A stretch of DNA of 64,000 bases from Rhodococcus rhodochrous (lineage in GTDB: Bacteria > Actinomycetota > Actinomycetes > Mycobacteriales > Mycobacteriaceae), in contig NZ_CP027557.1 of the NCBI RefSeq assembly GCF_014854695.1, positions 4,938,891 through 5,002,890 of the forward strand, in the 5' to 3' direction. This document shows positions 26,011 to 35,075 of this stretch, piece after piece. The notes under the pieces were generated by a model. That model made no database searches. It saw only the letters and a list, made by a program, of their open reading frames with translations, and had not been told where the DNA came from. The position numbers and the translations under genes were made by a program. The first letter of the stretch is position 1. Every line of letters starts with the position of its first letter.

Positions 26011-26027
26011 CATTTAGAGTCTAGTGT
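26011..26027. promoter_or_regulatory. Weak operator candidate, copy 7 (Rieske/TetR divergent gap)
   Basis: An AT-rich patch with TTTAGAGTCTAG lies in the 69-base gap between the divergent Rieske oxygenase and TetR genes. It shares the TTTAGA core with copies 2 and 4 but lacks a clear TWAA half at the N10 spacing. A TetR regulator normally binds its own divergent promoter, so this is where its operator is expected. Confidence 0.35.
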
Positions 26028-26057
26028 CGCATGACGCCCGCACAGTAAGGTGCTGAC

Positions 26058-26666
26058 GTGGCAACGAACAGGGACACCGAGACCAGCGACGCGAGTACAG
26101 CGATCCTCGAAGCAGCCGAGTCCTGCTTCGAGCAGTTCGGCATCGCGAAGACCACGATGGCCGACGTCGCCCGCGTTGCCGGCATGTCGCGAGCGACGGT
26201 CTACCGGTACTTCTCCGATCGGAATTCCTTGATCATGGAATCGATCGTTCGCCGCGCCCGGATCGGCATGGCCCCCTCCCGCGAGAAGATCCGCTCGTAT
26301 CCGACCTTCGGCGAACGCATCGTCGAAGGCATCTGCCGAAACGTCCGGCGCGGCCTGCGAGACCCGATGATCCACCGGCTGGTGTCCCCGGCGGAGGCCA
26401 CCCTGGCCACCAGTCTGCTCTCCACATCCGGGCGCGCGGTCGAACTCACCCGCGAACTGTGGGAACCGATCCTGCTCGAAGCTCAGGAATCCGGCGAGAT
26501 GCGAGCCGATGTCGACCTGACACTTCTGTGCGAGTGGATTTCGGAATTGGAGATGAACTACATCAGTTCGATCGGCGCCGGCGTGGGCTCGCTCGAGCAG
26601 TTGCGGGCAAAACTGGAGACGTTCTTCGTCCCGTCACTCCTCCCCGCACCCGCGGTTATCGATTGA
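26058..26666 (+). CDS. TetR-family regulator 1 (probable regulator of the catabolic island)
   Basis: This 202-residue protein has an N-terminal TetR DNA-binding domain: 'ILEAAESCFEQFGIAKTTMADVA' region (residues 16-38), then the recognition helix 'MSRATVYRYFSDRNSL' (about 43-58). The C-terminal ligand domain is not recognisable. The GTG start at 26058 has AAGG nearby. It is divergent from the Rieske operon and upstream of a crotonase. It is the only regulator within 1-27.5 kb, so it is the best candidate for binding the repeated TWAA-N10-TTAG motif; this is inference. Confidence 0.88.
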   Translation: MATNRDTETSDASTAILEAAESCFEQFGIAKTTMADVARVAGMSRATVYRYFSDRNSLIMESIVRRARIGMAPSREKIRSYPTFGERIVEGICRNVRRGLRDPMIHRLVSPAEATLATSLLSTSGRAVELTRELWEPILLEAQESGEMRADVDLTLLCEWISELEMNYISSIGAGVGSLEQLRAKLETFFVPSLLPAPAVID

Positions 26667-26682
26667 CCGGCCGTCAACACCA

Positions 26683-26709
26683 TGATAGGCCTTTAGCGAT
26701 CGATAAGTA
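26683..26709. promoter_or_regulatory. Weak operator candidate, copy 8
   Basis: The patch CTTTAGCGATCGATAAG lies in the gap between TetR and crotonase 3. It is an imperfect palindrome carrying the TTTAG core. The full TWAA-N10-TTAG spacing is not met, so the assignment is weak. Confidence 0.3.
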
Positions 26710-26740
26710 GCTGCTGCCCGCAGCCATCCGAAAGGCCCCC

Positions 26741-27541
26741 ATGTCCGATCAGACCACCCCATCCGAACCCGCGGCCCTGTACGAGAAGCGCGGCAACGTC
26801 GCACTCATCACCCTCAACCGCCCGCGCGCCCTCAACGCCGTGAACGGTGCATTGGCCACCGCAGTCGGCAACCACCTGGAAGCAGCCAACAACGACGACG
26901 ATGTGCGAGTCGTCGTGATCACCGGAGCCGGTCGCGCCTTCTGCGCCGGTGCCGACCTCAAGGCCCTTGCAGCGGGCGAGGATACGTCGGCCGAAGGCCA
27001 CCCCGAATGGGGCTTCGCCGGATACGTGCAGCACTGGAGCGCCAAGCCCACCATCGCGGCGGTCAACGGGTTCGCCCTCGGTGGCGGAACCGAACTCGTC
27101 CTTGCAAGCGATCTCGCCGTCGTCGACGAGGAGGCGAAGTTGGGCCTGCCCGAAGTCAGGCGCGGACTGTTCGCGGCCGCCGGCGGTGTGATCCGGATGC
27201 AGCAGCAGATCCCCCGCAAGGTCGCTCTCGAACTCGCACTGACCGGTGAACCCATCACCGCCGCGCAGGGCAAGGAGCTGGGCCTGGTGAACCGGGTTGC
27301 CCCTGTCGGCACCGCTTTGGAGGTCGCACTCGAACTGGCCGAGATCATTGCAACGAATGCCCCTGTGGCCGTCCGCGAATCGAAGGCGATGATCCACCGG
27401 ACCGCCAACAGTCCCGACTGGGGAGACGCAGCGTGGGACGCCAACCGCAACGCGTTGAAGGTCGTGTTCACGAGCGAGGACGCGATGGAAGGACCGCGCG
27501 CATTCGCCGAGAAACGTCAGCCGGTCTGGAAGGGTCGCTGA
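26741..27541 (+). CDS. Crotonase-family enoyl-CoA hydratase 3
   Basis: This 266-residue crotonase has 'GRAFCAGADLKALAAGE' near residue 66 and 'GFALGGGTELVLASDLAV' near 108, with Glu in 'LGLPEVRRGLFAAAGG' near 140. It is the most conventional of the three crotonases in the island, with one of the two catalytic Glu positions kept; the second is replaced by the 'RRGLFAAAGG' segment as in many actinobacterial EchA proteins. It follows the TetR gene by 74 bases on the same strand. Confidence 0.9.
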   Translation: MSDQTTPSEPAALYEKRGNVALITLNRPRALNAVNGALATAVGNHLEAANNDDDVRVVVITGAGRAFCAGADLKALAAGEDTSAEGHPEWGFAGYVQHWSAKPTIAAVNGFALGGGTELVLASDLAVVDEEAKLGLPEVRRGLFAAAGGVIRMQQQIPRKVALELALTGEPITAAQGKELGLVNRVAPVGTALEVALELAEIIATNAPVAVRESKAMIHRTANSPDWGDAAWDANRNALKVVFTSEDAMEGPRAFAEKRQPVWKGR

Positions 27542-27557
27542 CGACCTCGGCCGAGGG

Positions 27558-28832
27558 TCAGCGCTTGCCGCGACCGAGCCGATCGATCACGACGGCCCGC
27601 AGCGAACGCGCTTCGATGCCGGCCTCGCGGCGGGCGCGCCCTCGGGTCACGAGCACCCCGATGAGCGCGATCACCCAGATCGGGTACTGCGCGAACCACG
27701 CGACGCGGAAGGCGTCGAAGGTGTAGCCGCCGAGCCGGTCGAGCACGATGCCCATCGTCTGCACGACCAGCAGTGTCGCGAGAAAGCCGCCGATGTTGAC
27801 GATGCCGTTGGCCGTGCCGAGGGCGGTCCCGGGATTGAAGGTACGGGCATAGTCGAAGCCGATCATCGATCCCGGGCCGCCCACCGAGATGACGACGACG
27901 AGCACGACGAGCAGCCATACCGGTGCGGGTCCGGGGAGGGCGAGCACCGCCGACCACGTCACCGCGCTGGCCAGGATGATCATGAGCACGAGCCACGAGC
28001 GTCTGGTCGGGAAGCGTCCCGACAGCACGCCGAGTATCGGCCCGGCGGAGATGGCGGTGACCACCGAGACGGTCAGCATCGAACCGGCCGCTGCGGGTGA
28101 CAGTCCCTGCGCGGAGACCAGATACGGCACGCCCCACATGAGCGCGAAGGTCGTCACCGAGAACTGCGTGCCCATGTGGGTGAAGAAGCCGAGTTTGGTG
28201 CCGGGGCGCCGCCATACCGTGCCGAGCCCGCCGATCACCTCGCGCAGCCCCGACGCGGTGGCCTCCCGCGCCTCACCGGGCGGGGTGTCGCGCACGATCG
28301 CGAACACCAGCACGCATGCGAACAGGCCGAGCGCCGCAGCACTGCCGTAGGCGGCCGTCCATCCGGTGCCGGTGAGCAGCAGGACGAACGGCACCGCCGA
28401 CAGCACCTGACCGAGCTGGCCGAAGATGCCCGTCAGCTGCGAGACGACGGGCACCCGGCGCGGCGCGAACCACACCGGCACGAGCCGCAGCACCGAGATG
28501 AACGTCAGGGCGTCACCGACCCCGACCAGCACTCGGGCCAGATACGCGACCGGTAGCGACTCCGTGACGGCGAGGATTGCCTGACCGACGGCGAGGATCA
28601 CGGCGCCGGTCGCGATCATCCGTCGCGAGCCGAATCTGTCGAGCAGCACACCGGCCGGGATCTGCATCCCCGCGTAGACGATGAGCTGCAGGACGACGAA
28701 GCCGGACAGCACCGACGGCGAGATCTCGAAGCGTTCGGTGGCGGCGAGTCCGGAGACACCGAACGCCGTCCGATGGAGGACGGCGACGATGTAGGCGAAG
28801 ACTCCGATACCCCAGACCAGCCATGCCCTCAT
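27558..28832 (-). CDS. MFS transporter 3
   Basis: This 424-residue protein has about 12 membrane spans, beginning within the first 20 residues, and an 'LLDRFGSRRMIATGA' loop 2-3 motif. It resembles the general MFS_1 family; no motif fixes the substrate. It converges with crotonase 3 across only 16 bases and lies downstream of no other gene. It has none of the island's operator motif in its short upstream region, so it is probably outside that regulon. Confidence 0.85.
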   Translation of the reverse strand: MRAWLVWGIGVFAYIVAVLHRTAFGVSGLAATERFEISPSVLSGFVVLQLIVYAGMQIPAGVLLDRFGSRRMIATGAVILAVGQAILAVTESLPVAYLARVLVGVGDALTFISVLRLVPVWFAPRRVPVVSQLTGIFGQLGQVLSAVPFVLLLTGTGWTAAYGSAAALGLFACVLVFAIVRDTPPGEAREATASGLREVIGGLGTVWRRPGTKLGFFTHMGTQFSVTTFALMWGVPYLVSAQGLSPAAAGSMLTVSVVTAISAGPILGVLSGRFPTRRSWLVLMIILASAVTWSAVLALPGPAPVWLLVVLVVVISVGGPGSMIGFDYARTFNPGTALGTANGIVNIGGFLATLLVVQTMGIVLDRLGGYTFDAFRVAWFAQYPIWVIALIGVLVTRGRARREAGIEARSLRAVVIDRLGRGKR

Positions 28833-28872
28833 GTCACAAGGACGATACGCGCCGGTCTGTTAACGGTGCTAA

Positions 28873-29877
28873 TTACTCACGTCCGAGCGACACCCACGTC
28901 GGGTCGGCCGCACGCGGACCGGCGACCTTGTCGGCGAGCCGATCCAGCCGCGCGACCTGCTCGTCGGTGAGCGTCACGTCGAGTGCACCGGCGTTCTCGG
29001 TCACGCGACTCGCGTAGCGGGTGCCGGGGATCGACACCGACGGCAACCCGAACTCGCGACCCTTCGCATCCAGCCATGCCAGGGCGATCTGCGCGATCGT
29101 CGCGTCCGTTTCCTTCGCGACTGCCCGCACTTCCTCGCGCACCGCGAGGTTGGTCGGCAGGGCGTCGGCGTCGAAGCGCGGAAAGCGCTTGCGCAGGTCG
29201 TTCTCGGCGACCTGATCGGGCTCGAAGGCATCGGTGAGCAGTCCGCGGCTCACCGGCGAGTACGGCACGAAGCCGATGCCGAGTTCGGCGGCGGTGGGCA
29301 CCACGTGCCGTTCGACGTCGCGCGAGACGATGCTCCACTCCGACTGGATCGCCGCGATCGGATGGACCGCGTGCGCGCGACGCAGCTCGTCGCCGGTGGC
29401 CTCCGACAAACCGATGTGCCGCACCTTGCCGGCCTGCACGAGTTCGGCGAGGGCACCGACCGTCTCCTCGACCGGCACCTCCGGATCGACACGGTGCAGG
29501 TAGTACAGGTCGACATGGTCGACGCCGAGACGCCCGAGCGATTCGTCGATGGCCTGCTTCGCGTACTCGGGGCGGCCGTTGATGCGACGGTTGGCGGTGC
29601 CCTTACCGCCGACCGCACCGACGAGACCGAACTTCGTCGCCAGCTGCACTTCGTCCCGCCGCTCGGCGAGCAGCGTGCCGACCACCTTCTCGCTGGTGCC
29701 GTCGCCGTAGACGTTGGCGGTATCGATGAAGGTGATGCCCAGATCCACGGCGTGGTGCAGGGTCGCGAGCGCCTCGTCGAGATTCACTTCGCCGTAGACG
29801 GGGGCGACGGACATCGCGCCGTAACCCTGGGCGCTGACGACGAGACCGGGCGCGAGCTGGACGGTGGGGACAGGCAT
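28873..29877 (-). CDS. Aldo/keto reductase
   Basis: This 334-residue TIM-barrel reductase has the catalytic tetrad segments 'GITFIDTANVYGDG' (Asp, Tyr), 'VQLATKFGLVG' (Lys) and 'VDLYYLHRVDP' (His). The C-terminal 'IPGTRYASRVTENAGALDVTLTDEQ' pattern matches NADPH-binding AKRs of the YakC/Tas type. The ATG at 29875-29877 follows GAGGAGAAG; a longer open frame upstream lacks such a signal. It should reduce aldehydes or ketones with NADPH. It is divergent from the TIGR03086-family gene. Confidence 0.92.
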   Translation of the reverse strand: MPVPTVQLAPGLVVSAQGYGAMSVAPVYGEVNLDEALATLHHAVDLGITFIDTANVYGDGTSEKVVGTLLAERRDEVQLATKFGLVGAVGGKGTANRRINGRPEYAKQAIDESLGRLGVDHVDLYYLHRVDPEVPVEETVGALAELVQAGKVRHIGLSEATGDELRRAHAVHPIAAIQSEWSIVSRDVERHVVPTAAELGIGFVPYSPVSRGLLTDAFEPDQVAENDLRKRFPRFDADALPTNLAVREEVRAVAKETDATIAQIALAWLDAKGREFGLPSVSIPGTRYASRVTENAGALDVTLTDEQVARLDRLADKVAGPRAADPTWVSLGRE

Positions 29878-29991
29878 GTACTTCTCCTCGACGACGACAC
29901 GGTGCGACTCCCGATCGTCCCGCATCCCGCGCATGATCGCAGGAGTTGAAATCGCCGTGATCCGAGCAGCCCGCGCCCTAGGCTGAGATCC

Positions 29992-30558
29992 ATGGCGACC
30001 GACTGGCTCTCCCTGCAACGAACCGCACGTCGCGAGTTCGACGACCGTGTCGCGCAGATCCGCGACTGGCACGCACCCACCCCGGACACCGAGTGGGACG
30101 TCACCGACCTGGTGTGGCACATGGTCGACGAACAGCGCTGGATCCAGCCGCTGCTCTCCGGCCGTTCCCTCGACGACGCGAAGGCCGCACTCGAACCGAT
30201 CGGGGACGATCTCGCCGCCGAATGGGCACGCTTCGCCGATCAGGCGACCGCCGCCTGGGCGATGGCGTCACCGGCTCAGGAGGTCCACCTGTCCTACGGC
30301 ACCGTCCCGTGTCTCGACTACATGAAGCAGCAGATCGCGGACATCACCGTGCACACCTGGGATCTCGCCCGGGCCATCGGTGCCGACGAGACTCTCGACG
30401 CCGAACTCGTCGACGCCGTGCTCGCCGACGTCGAACCGCAGAAGGACATGCTCGCCTCGAGCGGTCTGTTCGCCGATCCCGTCGCGGTTCCCGACGACGC
30501 GTCCCCCCAGGACCGACTCATCGCCCTCACCGGCCGCGACCCCAGGAAGACGTCATGA
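29992..30558 (+). CDS. TIGR03086-family metal-binding protein (mycothiol-dependent maleylpyruvate isomerase-like)
   Basis: This 188-residue DinB-like protein has an N-terminal '[19 protein letters not shown]' segment with His near residue 43 and a second conserved '[13 protein letters not shown]' segment with His-Thr-Trp-Asp near 120. These match the metal ligands of the mycothiol-dependent DinB superfamily. The enzyme activity is unknown. Its stop overlaps the ilvD start (ATGA), so the two are coupled, although no functional link is established. Confidence 0.85.
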   Translation: MATDWLSLQRTARREFDDRVAQIRDWHAPTPDTEWDVTDLVWHMVDEQRWIQPLLSGRSLDDAKAALEPIGDDLAAEWARFADQATAAWAMASPAQEVHLSYGTVPCLDYMKQQIADITVHTWDLARAIGADETLDAELVDAVLADVEPQKDMLASSGLFADPVAVPDDASPQDRLIALTGRDPRKTS

Positions 30559-32252
30559 CGGACCGACCCGATATCAAGCCCCGCAGCCGCGACGTCACCG
30601 ACGGCATGGAGAAGGCCGCCTCGCGCGGCATGCTCCGCGCGGTGGGTATGGGCGACGACGACTGGGGCAAGCCGCAGATCGGCGTGGCATCGTCGTGGAA
30701 CGAGATCACGCCCTGCAACCTCCCGCTCGAACGCCTCGCGCGGTCGGTGAAGGAGGGCGTACACGCCGCGGGCGGTTATCCGCTCGAGTTCGGCACCATC
30801 TCCGTGTCCGACGGGATCTCGATGGGACACGAGGGCATGCACTTCTCGCTGGTGTCGCGGGAGGTCATCGCCGACAGCGTCGAGACGGTGATGCAGGCCG
30901 AGCGACTCGACGGCTCCGTGCTGCTCGCGGGGTGCGACAAGTCCCTGCCCGGGATGCTCATGGCCGCGGCCCGCCTCGATCTCGCCGCCGTCTTCCTGTA
31001 TGCCGGGTCGATCCTGCCGGGCATCGCGAAACTGTCCGACGGCACCGAACGCGACGTGACGATCATCGACGCCTTCGAGGCGGTCGGTGCGTGCGCGCGC
31101 GGCCTGATGTCCGAGACCGACCTCGACGCGATCGAACGCGCCATCTGCCCCGGCGAGGGTGCCTGCGGCGGCATGTACACCGCCAACACGATGGCCGCCT
31201 CGGCCGAAGCGCTCGGCATGTCGCTGCCGGGGAGCGCGTCACCACCCGCGACGGATCGTCGCCGCGACGGTTTCGCGCGGCGCAGCGGGCAGGCGGTGGT
31301 CGAAATGCTGAAGCGCGGCATCACCGCGTCCGACATCCTCACCAAGGAAGCATTCGAGAACGCCATCTCGGTGGTCATGGCCTTCGGTGGGTCCACGAAC
31401 GCCGTGCTCCACCTGCTCGCGATCGCGCACGAGGCGCAGGTGGATCTGAGCCTCGACGACTTCGTCCGGGTGGGCGCGCGGGTGCCGCACCTCGCCGACG
31501 TCAAACCGTTCGGCCGGCACGTGATGAAGGACGTCGACCACATCGGCGGCGTCCCGGTCATCATGAAGGCACTGCTCGACGCGGGTCTGCTGCACGGCGA
31601 CTGCCTCACCGTCACGGGGAAGACCGTCGCGGAGAACCTCTCCGGCATCGCTCCTCCGGACCCCGACGGCAAGGTGCTGCGCGCCCTGAGCGACCCCATC
31701 CATCCCACCGGCGGCATCACGATCCTCCGCGGCAGCCTCGCTCCCGGTGGAGCGGTCGTGAAGTCCGCGGGCTTCGACGAGTCGGTCTTCGAGGGAACGG
31801 CGCGGGTCTTCGAACGCGAACGGGCCGCGATGGATGCGCTCGAGGACGGCACCATCACCGCCGGCGACGTGGTGGTCATCCGCTACGAGGGTCCCAAGGG
31901 CGGTCCGGGCATGCGCGAGATGCTCGCGATCACGGGCGCGATCAAGGGCGCCGGTCTCGGCAAGGACGTCCTGCTGCTCACCGACGGACGGTTCTCCGGT
32001 GGCACCACCGGGTTGTGTGTCGGGCACGTCGCCCCGGAGGCCGTCGACGGCGGTCCCATCGCGTTCGTCCGCGACGGCGACCGCATCCGTCTCGACGTCT
32101 CGAACGGCCTGCTCGACGTGCTGGTCGACGAGAAGGACATGGAAACGCGGCGACAGGGCTGGGAGCCACTGGCGCCGCGCTACACCCGAGGTGTACTGGC
32201 GAAGTACACGAAGCTGGTCGGTTCCGCATCGAACGGTGCGGTGTGCGGATGA
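30555..32252 (+). CDS. ilvD: Dihydroxy-acid dehydratase
   Basis: This 565-residue IlvD/Edd-family enzyme has iron-sulfur ligands C54 ('NEITPCNLP'), C127 ('[10 protein letters not shown]') and C204 ('[14 protein letters not shown]'), plus '[17 protein letters not shown]' near 225 and '[11 protein letters not shown]' near 480. It dehydrates 2,3-dihydroxy acids to 2-keto acids in valine and isoleucine biosynthesis, with a [2Fe-2S] or [4Fe-4S] cluster. The start is the ATG overlapping the preceding stop. A sugar-acid dehydratase role is a lesser possibility. The gene converges with a secreted protease. Confidence 0.93.
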   Translation: MTDRPDIKPRSRDVTDGMEKAASRGMLRAVGMGDDDWGKPQIGVASSWNEITPCNLPLERLARSVKEGVHAAGGYPLEFGTISVSDGISMGHEGMHFSLVSREVIADSVETVMQAERLDGSVLLAGCDKSLPGMLMAAARLDLAAVFLYAGSILPGIAKLSDGTERDVTIIDAFEAVGACARGLMSETDLDAIERAICPGEGACGGMYTANTMAASAEALGMSLPGSASPPATDRRRDGFARRSGQAVVEMLKRGITASDILTKEAFENAISVVMAFGGSTNAVLHLLAIAHEAQVDLSLDDFVRVGARVPHLADVKPFGRHVMKDVDHIGGVPVIMKALLDAGLLHGDCLTVTGKTVAENLSGIAPPDPDGKVLRALSDPIHPTGGITILRGSLAPGGAVVKSAGFDESVFEGTARVFERERAAMDALEDGTITAGDVVVIRYEGPKGGPGMREMLAITGAIKGAGLGKDVLLLTDGRFSGGTTGLCVGHVAPEAVDGGPIAFVRDGDRIRLDVSNGLLDVLVDEKDMETRRQGWEPLAPRYTRGVLAKYTKLVGSASNGAVCG

Positions 32253-32286
32253 GGGTCGGGTGAACCCTCGCGCTCCGGGGGTGCTG

Positions 32287-32949
32287 CTAGATCGGACGGA
32301 AACCTGCGCCCGGCCCGCCCCGACCGTTGATGTCGGCCATGATCACGTCGATGTTCGTTCCGACCTCGGGACCGACGCACGGCGCGAGCAGGTAGGCGTT
32401 GACCATCGCGACGAGCGTCGTGCCCACCACGAGCGGTGCGCCCGAGTCGCCTTCGATGACGCACACCTGGGTCCACGTCTCCTGCGAGCCGAACACGTCG
32501 CCCCAGACGATGCCGCAGGTGTTGCCCGTGGTGCGACCTTCCTTGCAGGCGATGTTCGGGAAGCCCGCGGGGGCGCCGAGGCCCGTGATCGTCACGTCGC
32601 CGACGCGGTTGACGGGAACCACCTTGCCCCGGTCGAACTCGATGACGGCGTAGTCGAGCCGCTCGTTGGTCGACACGATGCGACCCACCGAACCGGCAGC
32701 GAGGTCGTATTCGGCCTTCACCGTCATGCCCGGAGAGCCGCAGTGCGCGGCGGTGAGACCCACCAGGCGACCGGCGGCGTCGTTGCCGATCGTGGTGAGT
32801 GTGCAGTCGAAGATGTCCTGCCCGTTGTCTCCGAGCGTGATTCCCGAACCGCCGCCGAGGGTGACCGGAGGCGCCGCGACAGCCACCCCGGAACCTGCTC
32901 CGACCAGCGCGACAGCGCTCGCGATTGCAACAACCAGTTTTCTGAACAT
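32287..32949 (-). CDS. Secreted chymotrypsin-like (S1) serine protease
   Basis: This 220-residue protein has a signal peptide (n-region FRK, hydrophobic 7-24, cleavage after AVA-26). The catalytic triad is visible as H69 in 'TAAHC', D99 in 'RLDYAV' and S169 in 'EGDSGAPL'. Two likely disulfide pairs surround it. The size and arrangement resemble small actinobacterial S1 proteases or pro-less trypsin-like proteins. It is exported by Sec and probably acts outside the cell. The neighbour upstream is the DUF6319-like gene, with a 48-base gap. Confidence 0.9.
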   Translation of the reverse strand: MFRKLVVAIASAVALVGAGSGVAVAAPPVTLGGGSGITLGDNGQDIFDCTLTTIGNDAAGRLVGLTAAHCGSPGMTVKAEYDLAAGSVGRIVSTNERLDYAVIEFDRGKVVPVNRVGDVTITGLGAPAGFPNIACKEGRTTGNTCGIVWGDVFGSQETWTQVCVIEGDSGAPLVVGTTLVAMVNAYLLAPCVGPEVGTNIDVIMADINGRGGPGAGFRPI

Positions 32950-32997
32950 GGGGGCCCTCCTGCGCTGCGCCGTCCGGCAGCCGTCGGGCTGAGCGTA

Positions 32998-33834
32998 CTA
33001 GAGGTTTCCGCCGGATTTCCGGGTTGCGCCCAAGCTTTCCAGAGCTTGACGGGCCTCCTCGAGTTCGCGGCTGAGCTGCGCGACCCGTTCCTCGGCCGCG
33101 CGACGCGCCTCCTCGATCACCGACTGGACGGCCTCGGTGGCCGTGGGGTCACCGAGTTCCTTCACCGCCCGTTCGACGGCGTCGGGGGCGACCGGCGCTG
33201 GCTTGCCGACCTTGCGGGTGCCGTGCGCGACCCCCACCGTCCACTCGTTCTCCGGGTCGATCGTGACGGTGATCGTGATCGACGGCGCCTTCTTCGCCTT
33301 GCGGGCGGGGGCCTTCGGCTTCGCCGGTGCCGGCGGCCGGGAGGCGGGAGCGTCGGACGAAGCGGAGGTCGTCTGGGTCACGGGCTTCTTCTCCTGGGCG
33401 CGGGGAACCGCAGCGGCCGCTGGGCTCTCGGACTTCGGGGTAGCAGGCTTCGGGGTAGCAGGCTTGGATGCGGTAGCCCGCGGGGTCGCGGGTTGCACAG
33501 GTGCAGCCTTCGCAGGTGCAGCCTTCGCCGGAGCGGGCTTCGCACTACCGGACGTGCGCGCGGCCTTCGCCGGTGCGCGCTTGGTTCCGGCCGGCTCCCG
33601 GGTGGCGCGCAGTTCGTCGGTCTCGAACGGCAACTCGTCGTCGACGCCCTTCGGCCGCACCATCACGGTGCTGCCGCTGATCGACACCACCCGCGCCGAC
33701 GTCCCCGGGTCGATGCCGAGACTCGGGATGCCCTCGACGAGGTAGACGGTCGCGCGGCGCCCCTCGGCGAGAGCAGCACCGAGCTCTCCGAGTTGTTCCT
33801 CCGTCAGGTGGTCCGCGCGTCTGCGGGGCGACAT
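32998..33834 (-). CDS. DUF6319-like protein with Ala/Pro/Lys-rich linker
   Basis: This 278-residue protein has three parts. Residues 1-85 form a folded domain ('LTEEQLGELGAALAEGRRAT', 'VVSISGSTVMVRP'). Residues about 90-185 are low complexity with repeated KAAPAK and KPATPK units. The C-terminal part has a beta strand 'ITITVTIDPENEWTVGVAHG' and a helix-rich coiled-coil tail. It resembles actinobacterial DUF6319 proteins of unknown role. The linker is H1- or HupB-like, so nucleic acid or membrane interaction is possible but unproven. The ATG at 33832-33834 has GAAAGGA upstream. Confidence 0.7.
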   Translation of the reverse strand: MSPRRRADHLTEEQLGELGAALAEGRRATVYLVEGIPSLGIDPGTSARVVSISGSTVMVRPKGVDDELPFETDELRATREPAGTKRAPAKAARTSGSAKPAPAKAAPAKAAPVQPATPRATASKPATPKPATPKSESPAAAAVPRAQEKKPVTQTTSASSDAPASRPPAPAKPKAPARKAKKAPSITITVTIDPENEWTVGVAHGTRKVGKPAPVAPDAVERAVKELGDPTATEAVQSVIEEARRAAEERVAQLSRELEEARQALESLGATRKSGGNL

Positions 33835-33974
33835 GCGACGTCCTTTCTCGGTTCGCCGACGGGTCGGCAGGGCTTCGATGACGGTCACTGTCGCACATCC
33901 GTACGACACGCCTGCACACCTGTTCGACATGGCCTGCCGCGCACACGGGCCCCGCGCACGGTAAGGATGGATGC

Positions 33975-35075
33975 GTGACCCCGTCCGATCCGGCACCCGC
34001 ATCAGGAACCGACGTGCTGTCCGTGATCCAGTCACAGCTGGAGAACGCGCTGCTCGGTGGTCCTCTTCGCTACACCCTGAACGAGGTGGCGGAGTTGTGC
34101 GGGCTCGCACCTGCGCGCGTGCGACGGCTGTGGCAGGCGCTCGGTCTGACCGTCGATCCCGATCCCGACGTCGTGATGTTCACCGACGGCGACGTCGAGG
34201 CCCTGCGCGCGACGGCCGCCATCATCGCGAGCGGCGCGGTCGACGAACGCCTCGAGGTGCCCGCGGCCCGGTCGATCGGGCAGTCGATGTCACGGCTGAC
34301 CGAATGGCAGCTGAATCTGCTCAACACCCACGTCTTCACGCAACTGGCCTCCGCCTACGAGGAAGCGGAGACTCCCCCGCAGGAAGAGGAGATCCGCGCG
34401 CTGGTCGACCACATCGTCGATCGCACGACCGAGCTCGCGGTGAGCCTGCAGAGCCACATGTGGCGTCGGCACCTGGTGGCCACGACCGCCCGGGCCGCCG
34501 CGCGCCCGCAGGATTCCGGGGAGCTGCACGAGCTGGTCGTCGGCTTCGCCGACATGGTCGGCTACACCCGGCTGACCCGGCAGATCGACGCGGCCGCGCT
34601 GAGCGAGCTGCTCGACTACTTCGAATCGGAGGTCTCCGACGTCATTGCCCGGCACAACGGCTGGGTGATCAAGACCGTCGGCGACGAGGTGATGTTCGCG
34701 GCCGAACGTCCGGTCGACGCCGCGCGCATCGCCCTCGAACTGCAGGATTCGTTCGGGTCCCAGAAGGACTATCCGGACCTGCGGATCGGACTGGCGTGGG
34801 GTCAGGCGTTGCCGCGCTTCGGCGACCTGTTCGGTTCGGTCGTCAACATCGCGGCCCGCCTCACCGGTGCGGCGCGGCCGGGCACGATCCTCGTCGACGA
34901 GAATCTCGCCGACGCGCTCACCGACTGCGAAGAGTTCCGCTTCCAGACCGTGCGCACGCTGCGGCTGCGGGACTTCCAGCATTCGCGGCTGTACGTCCTG
35001 CGTCGCCCGCGGGAGGAGAAGAACAAGACCGCCGTGGGCGCGGACGGTCTGGGCGACGAGGACATGGGGCTCTAA
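33975..35075 (+). CDS. Class III adenylate/guanylate cyclase with helix-turn-helix-like N-terminus
   Basis: This 366-residue soluble protein has an N-terminal segment (residues 30-95) resembling a MerR/HTH-like helical domain: 'YTLNEVAELCGLAPARVRRLWQALG'-type pattern. A class III cyclase domain follows from about 185. Metal ligands are D193 in 'FADMVGYT' and D237 in 'KTVGDEV'; the transition-state Asn/Arg are in 'VVNIAARLTG'. It should make cAMP or cGMP. Lys233 fits purine recognition, but cAMP versus cGMP is not resolved. The GTG start is 33975. It converges with TetR 2, overlapping by 4 bases. Confidence 0.88.
   Translation: MTPSDPAPASGTDVLSVIQSQLENALLGGPLRYTLNEVAELCGLAPARVRRLWQALGLTVDPDPDVVMFTDGDVEALRATAAIIASGAVDERLEVPAARSIGQSMSRLTEWQLNLLNTHVFTQLASAYEEAETPPQEEEIRALVDHIVDRTTELAVSLQSHMWRRHLVATTARAAARPQDSGELHELVVGFADMVGYTRLTRQIDAAALSELLDYFESEVSDVIARHNGWVIKTVGDEVMFAAERPVDAARIALELQDSFGSQKDYPDLRIGLAWGQALPRFGDLFGSVVNIAARLTGAARPGTILVDENLADALTDCEEFRFQTVRTLRLRDFQHSRLYVLRRPREEKNKTAVGADGLGDEDMGL

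Noticed and set aside
1103-26709. KstR/KstR2-type steroid operators in the catabolic island
   Set aside because: The repeated motif lacks the AAC..GTT or AAG..CTT palindromes of those regulators. No KstR box was seen, so I do not call the island a steroid regulon.
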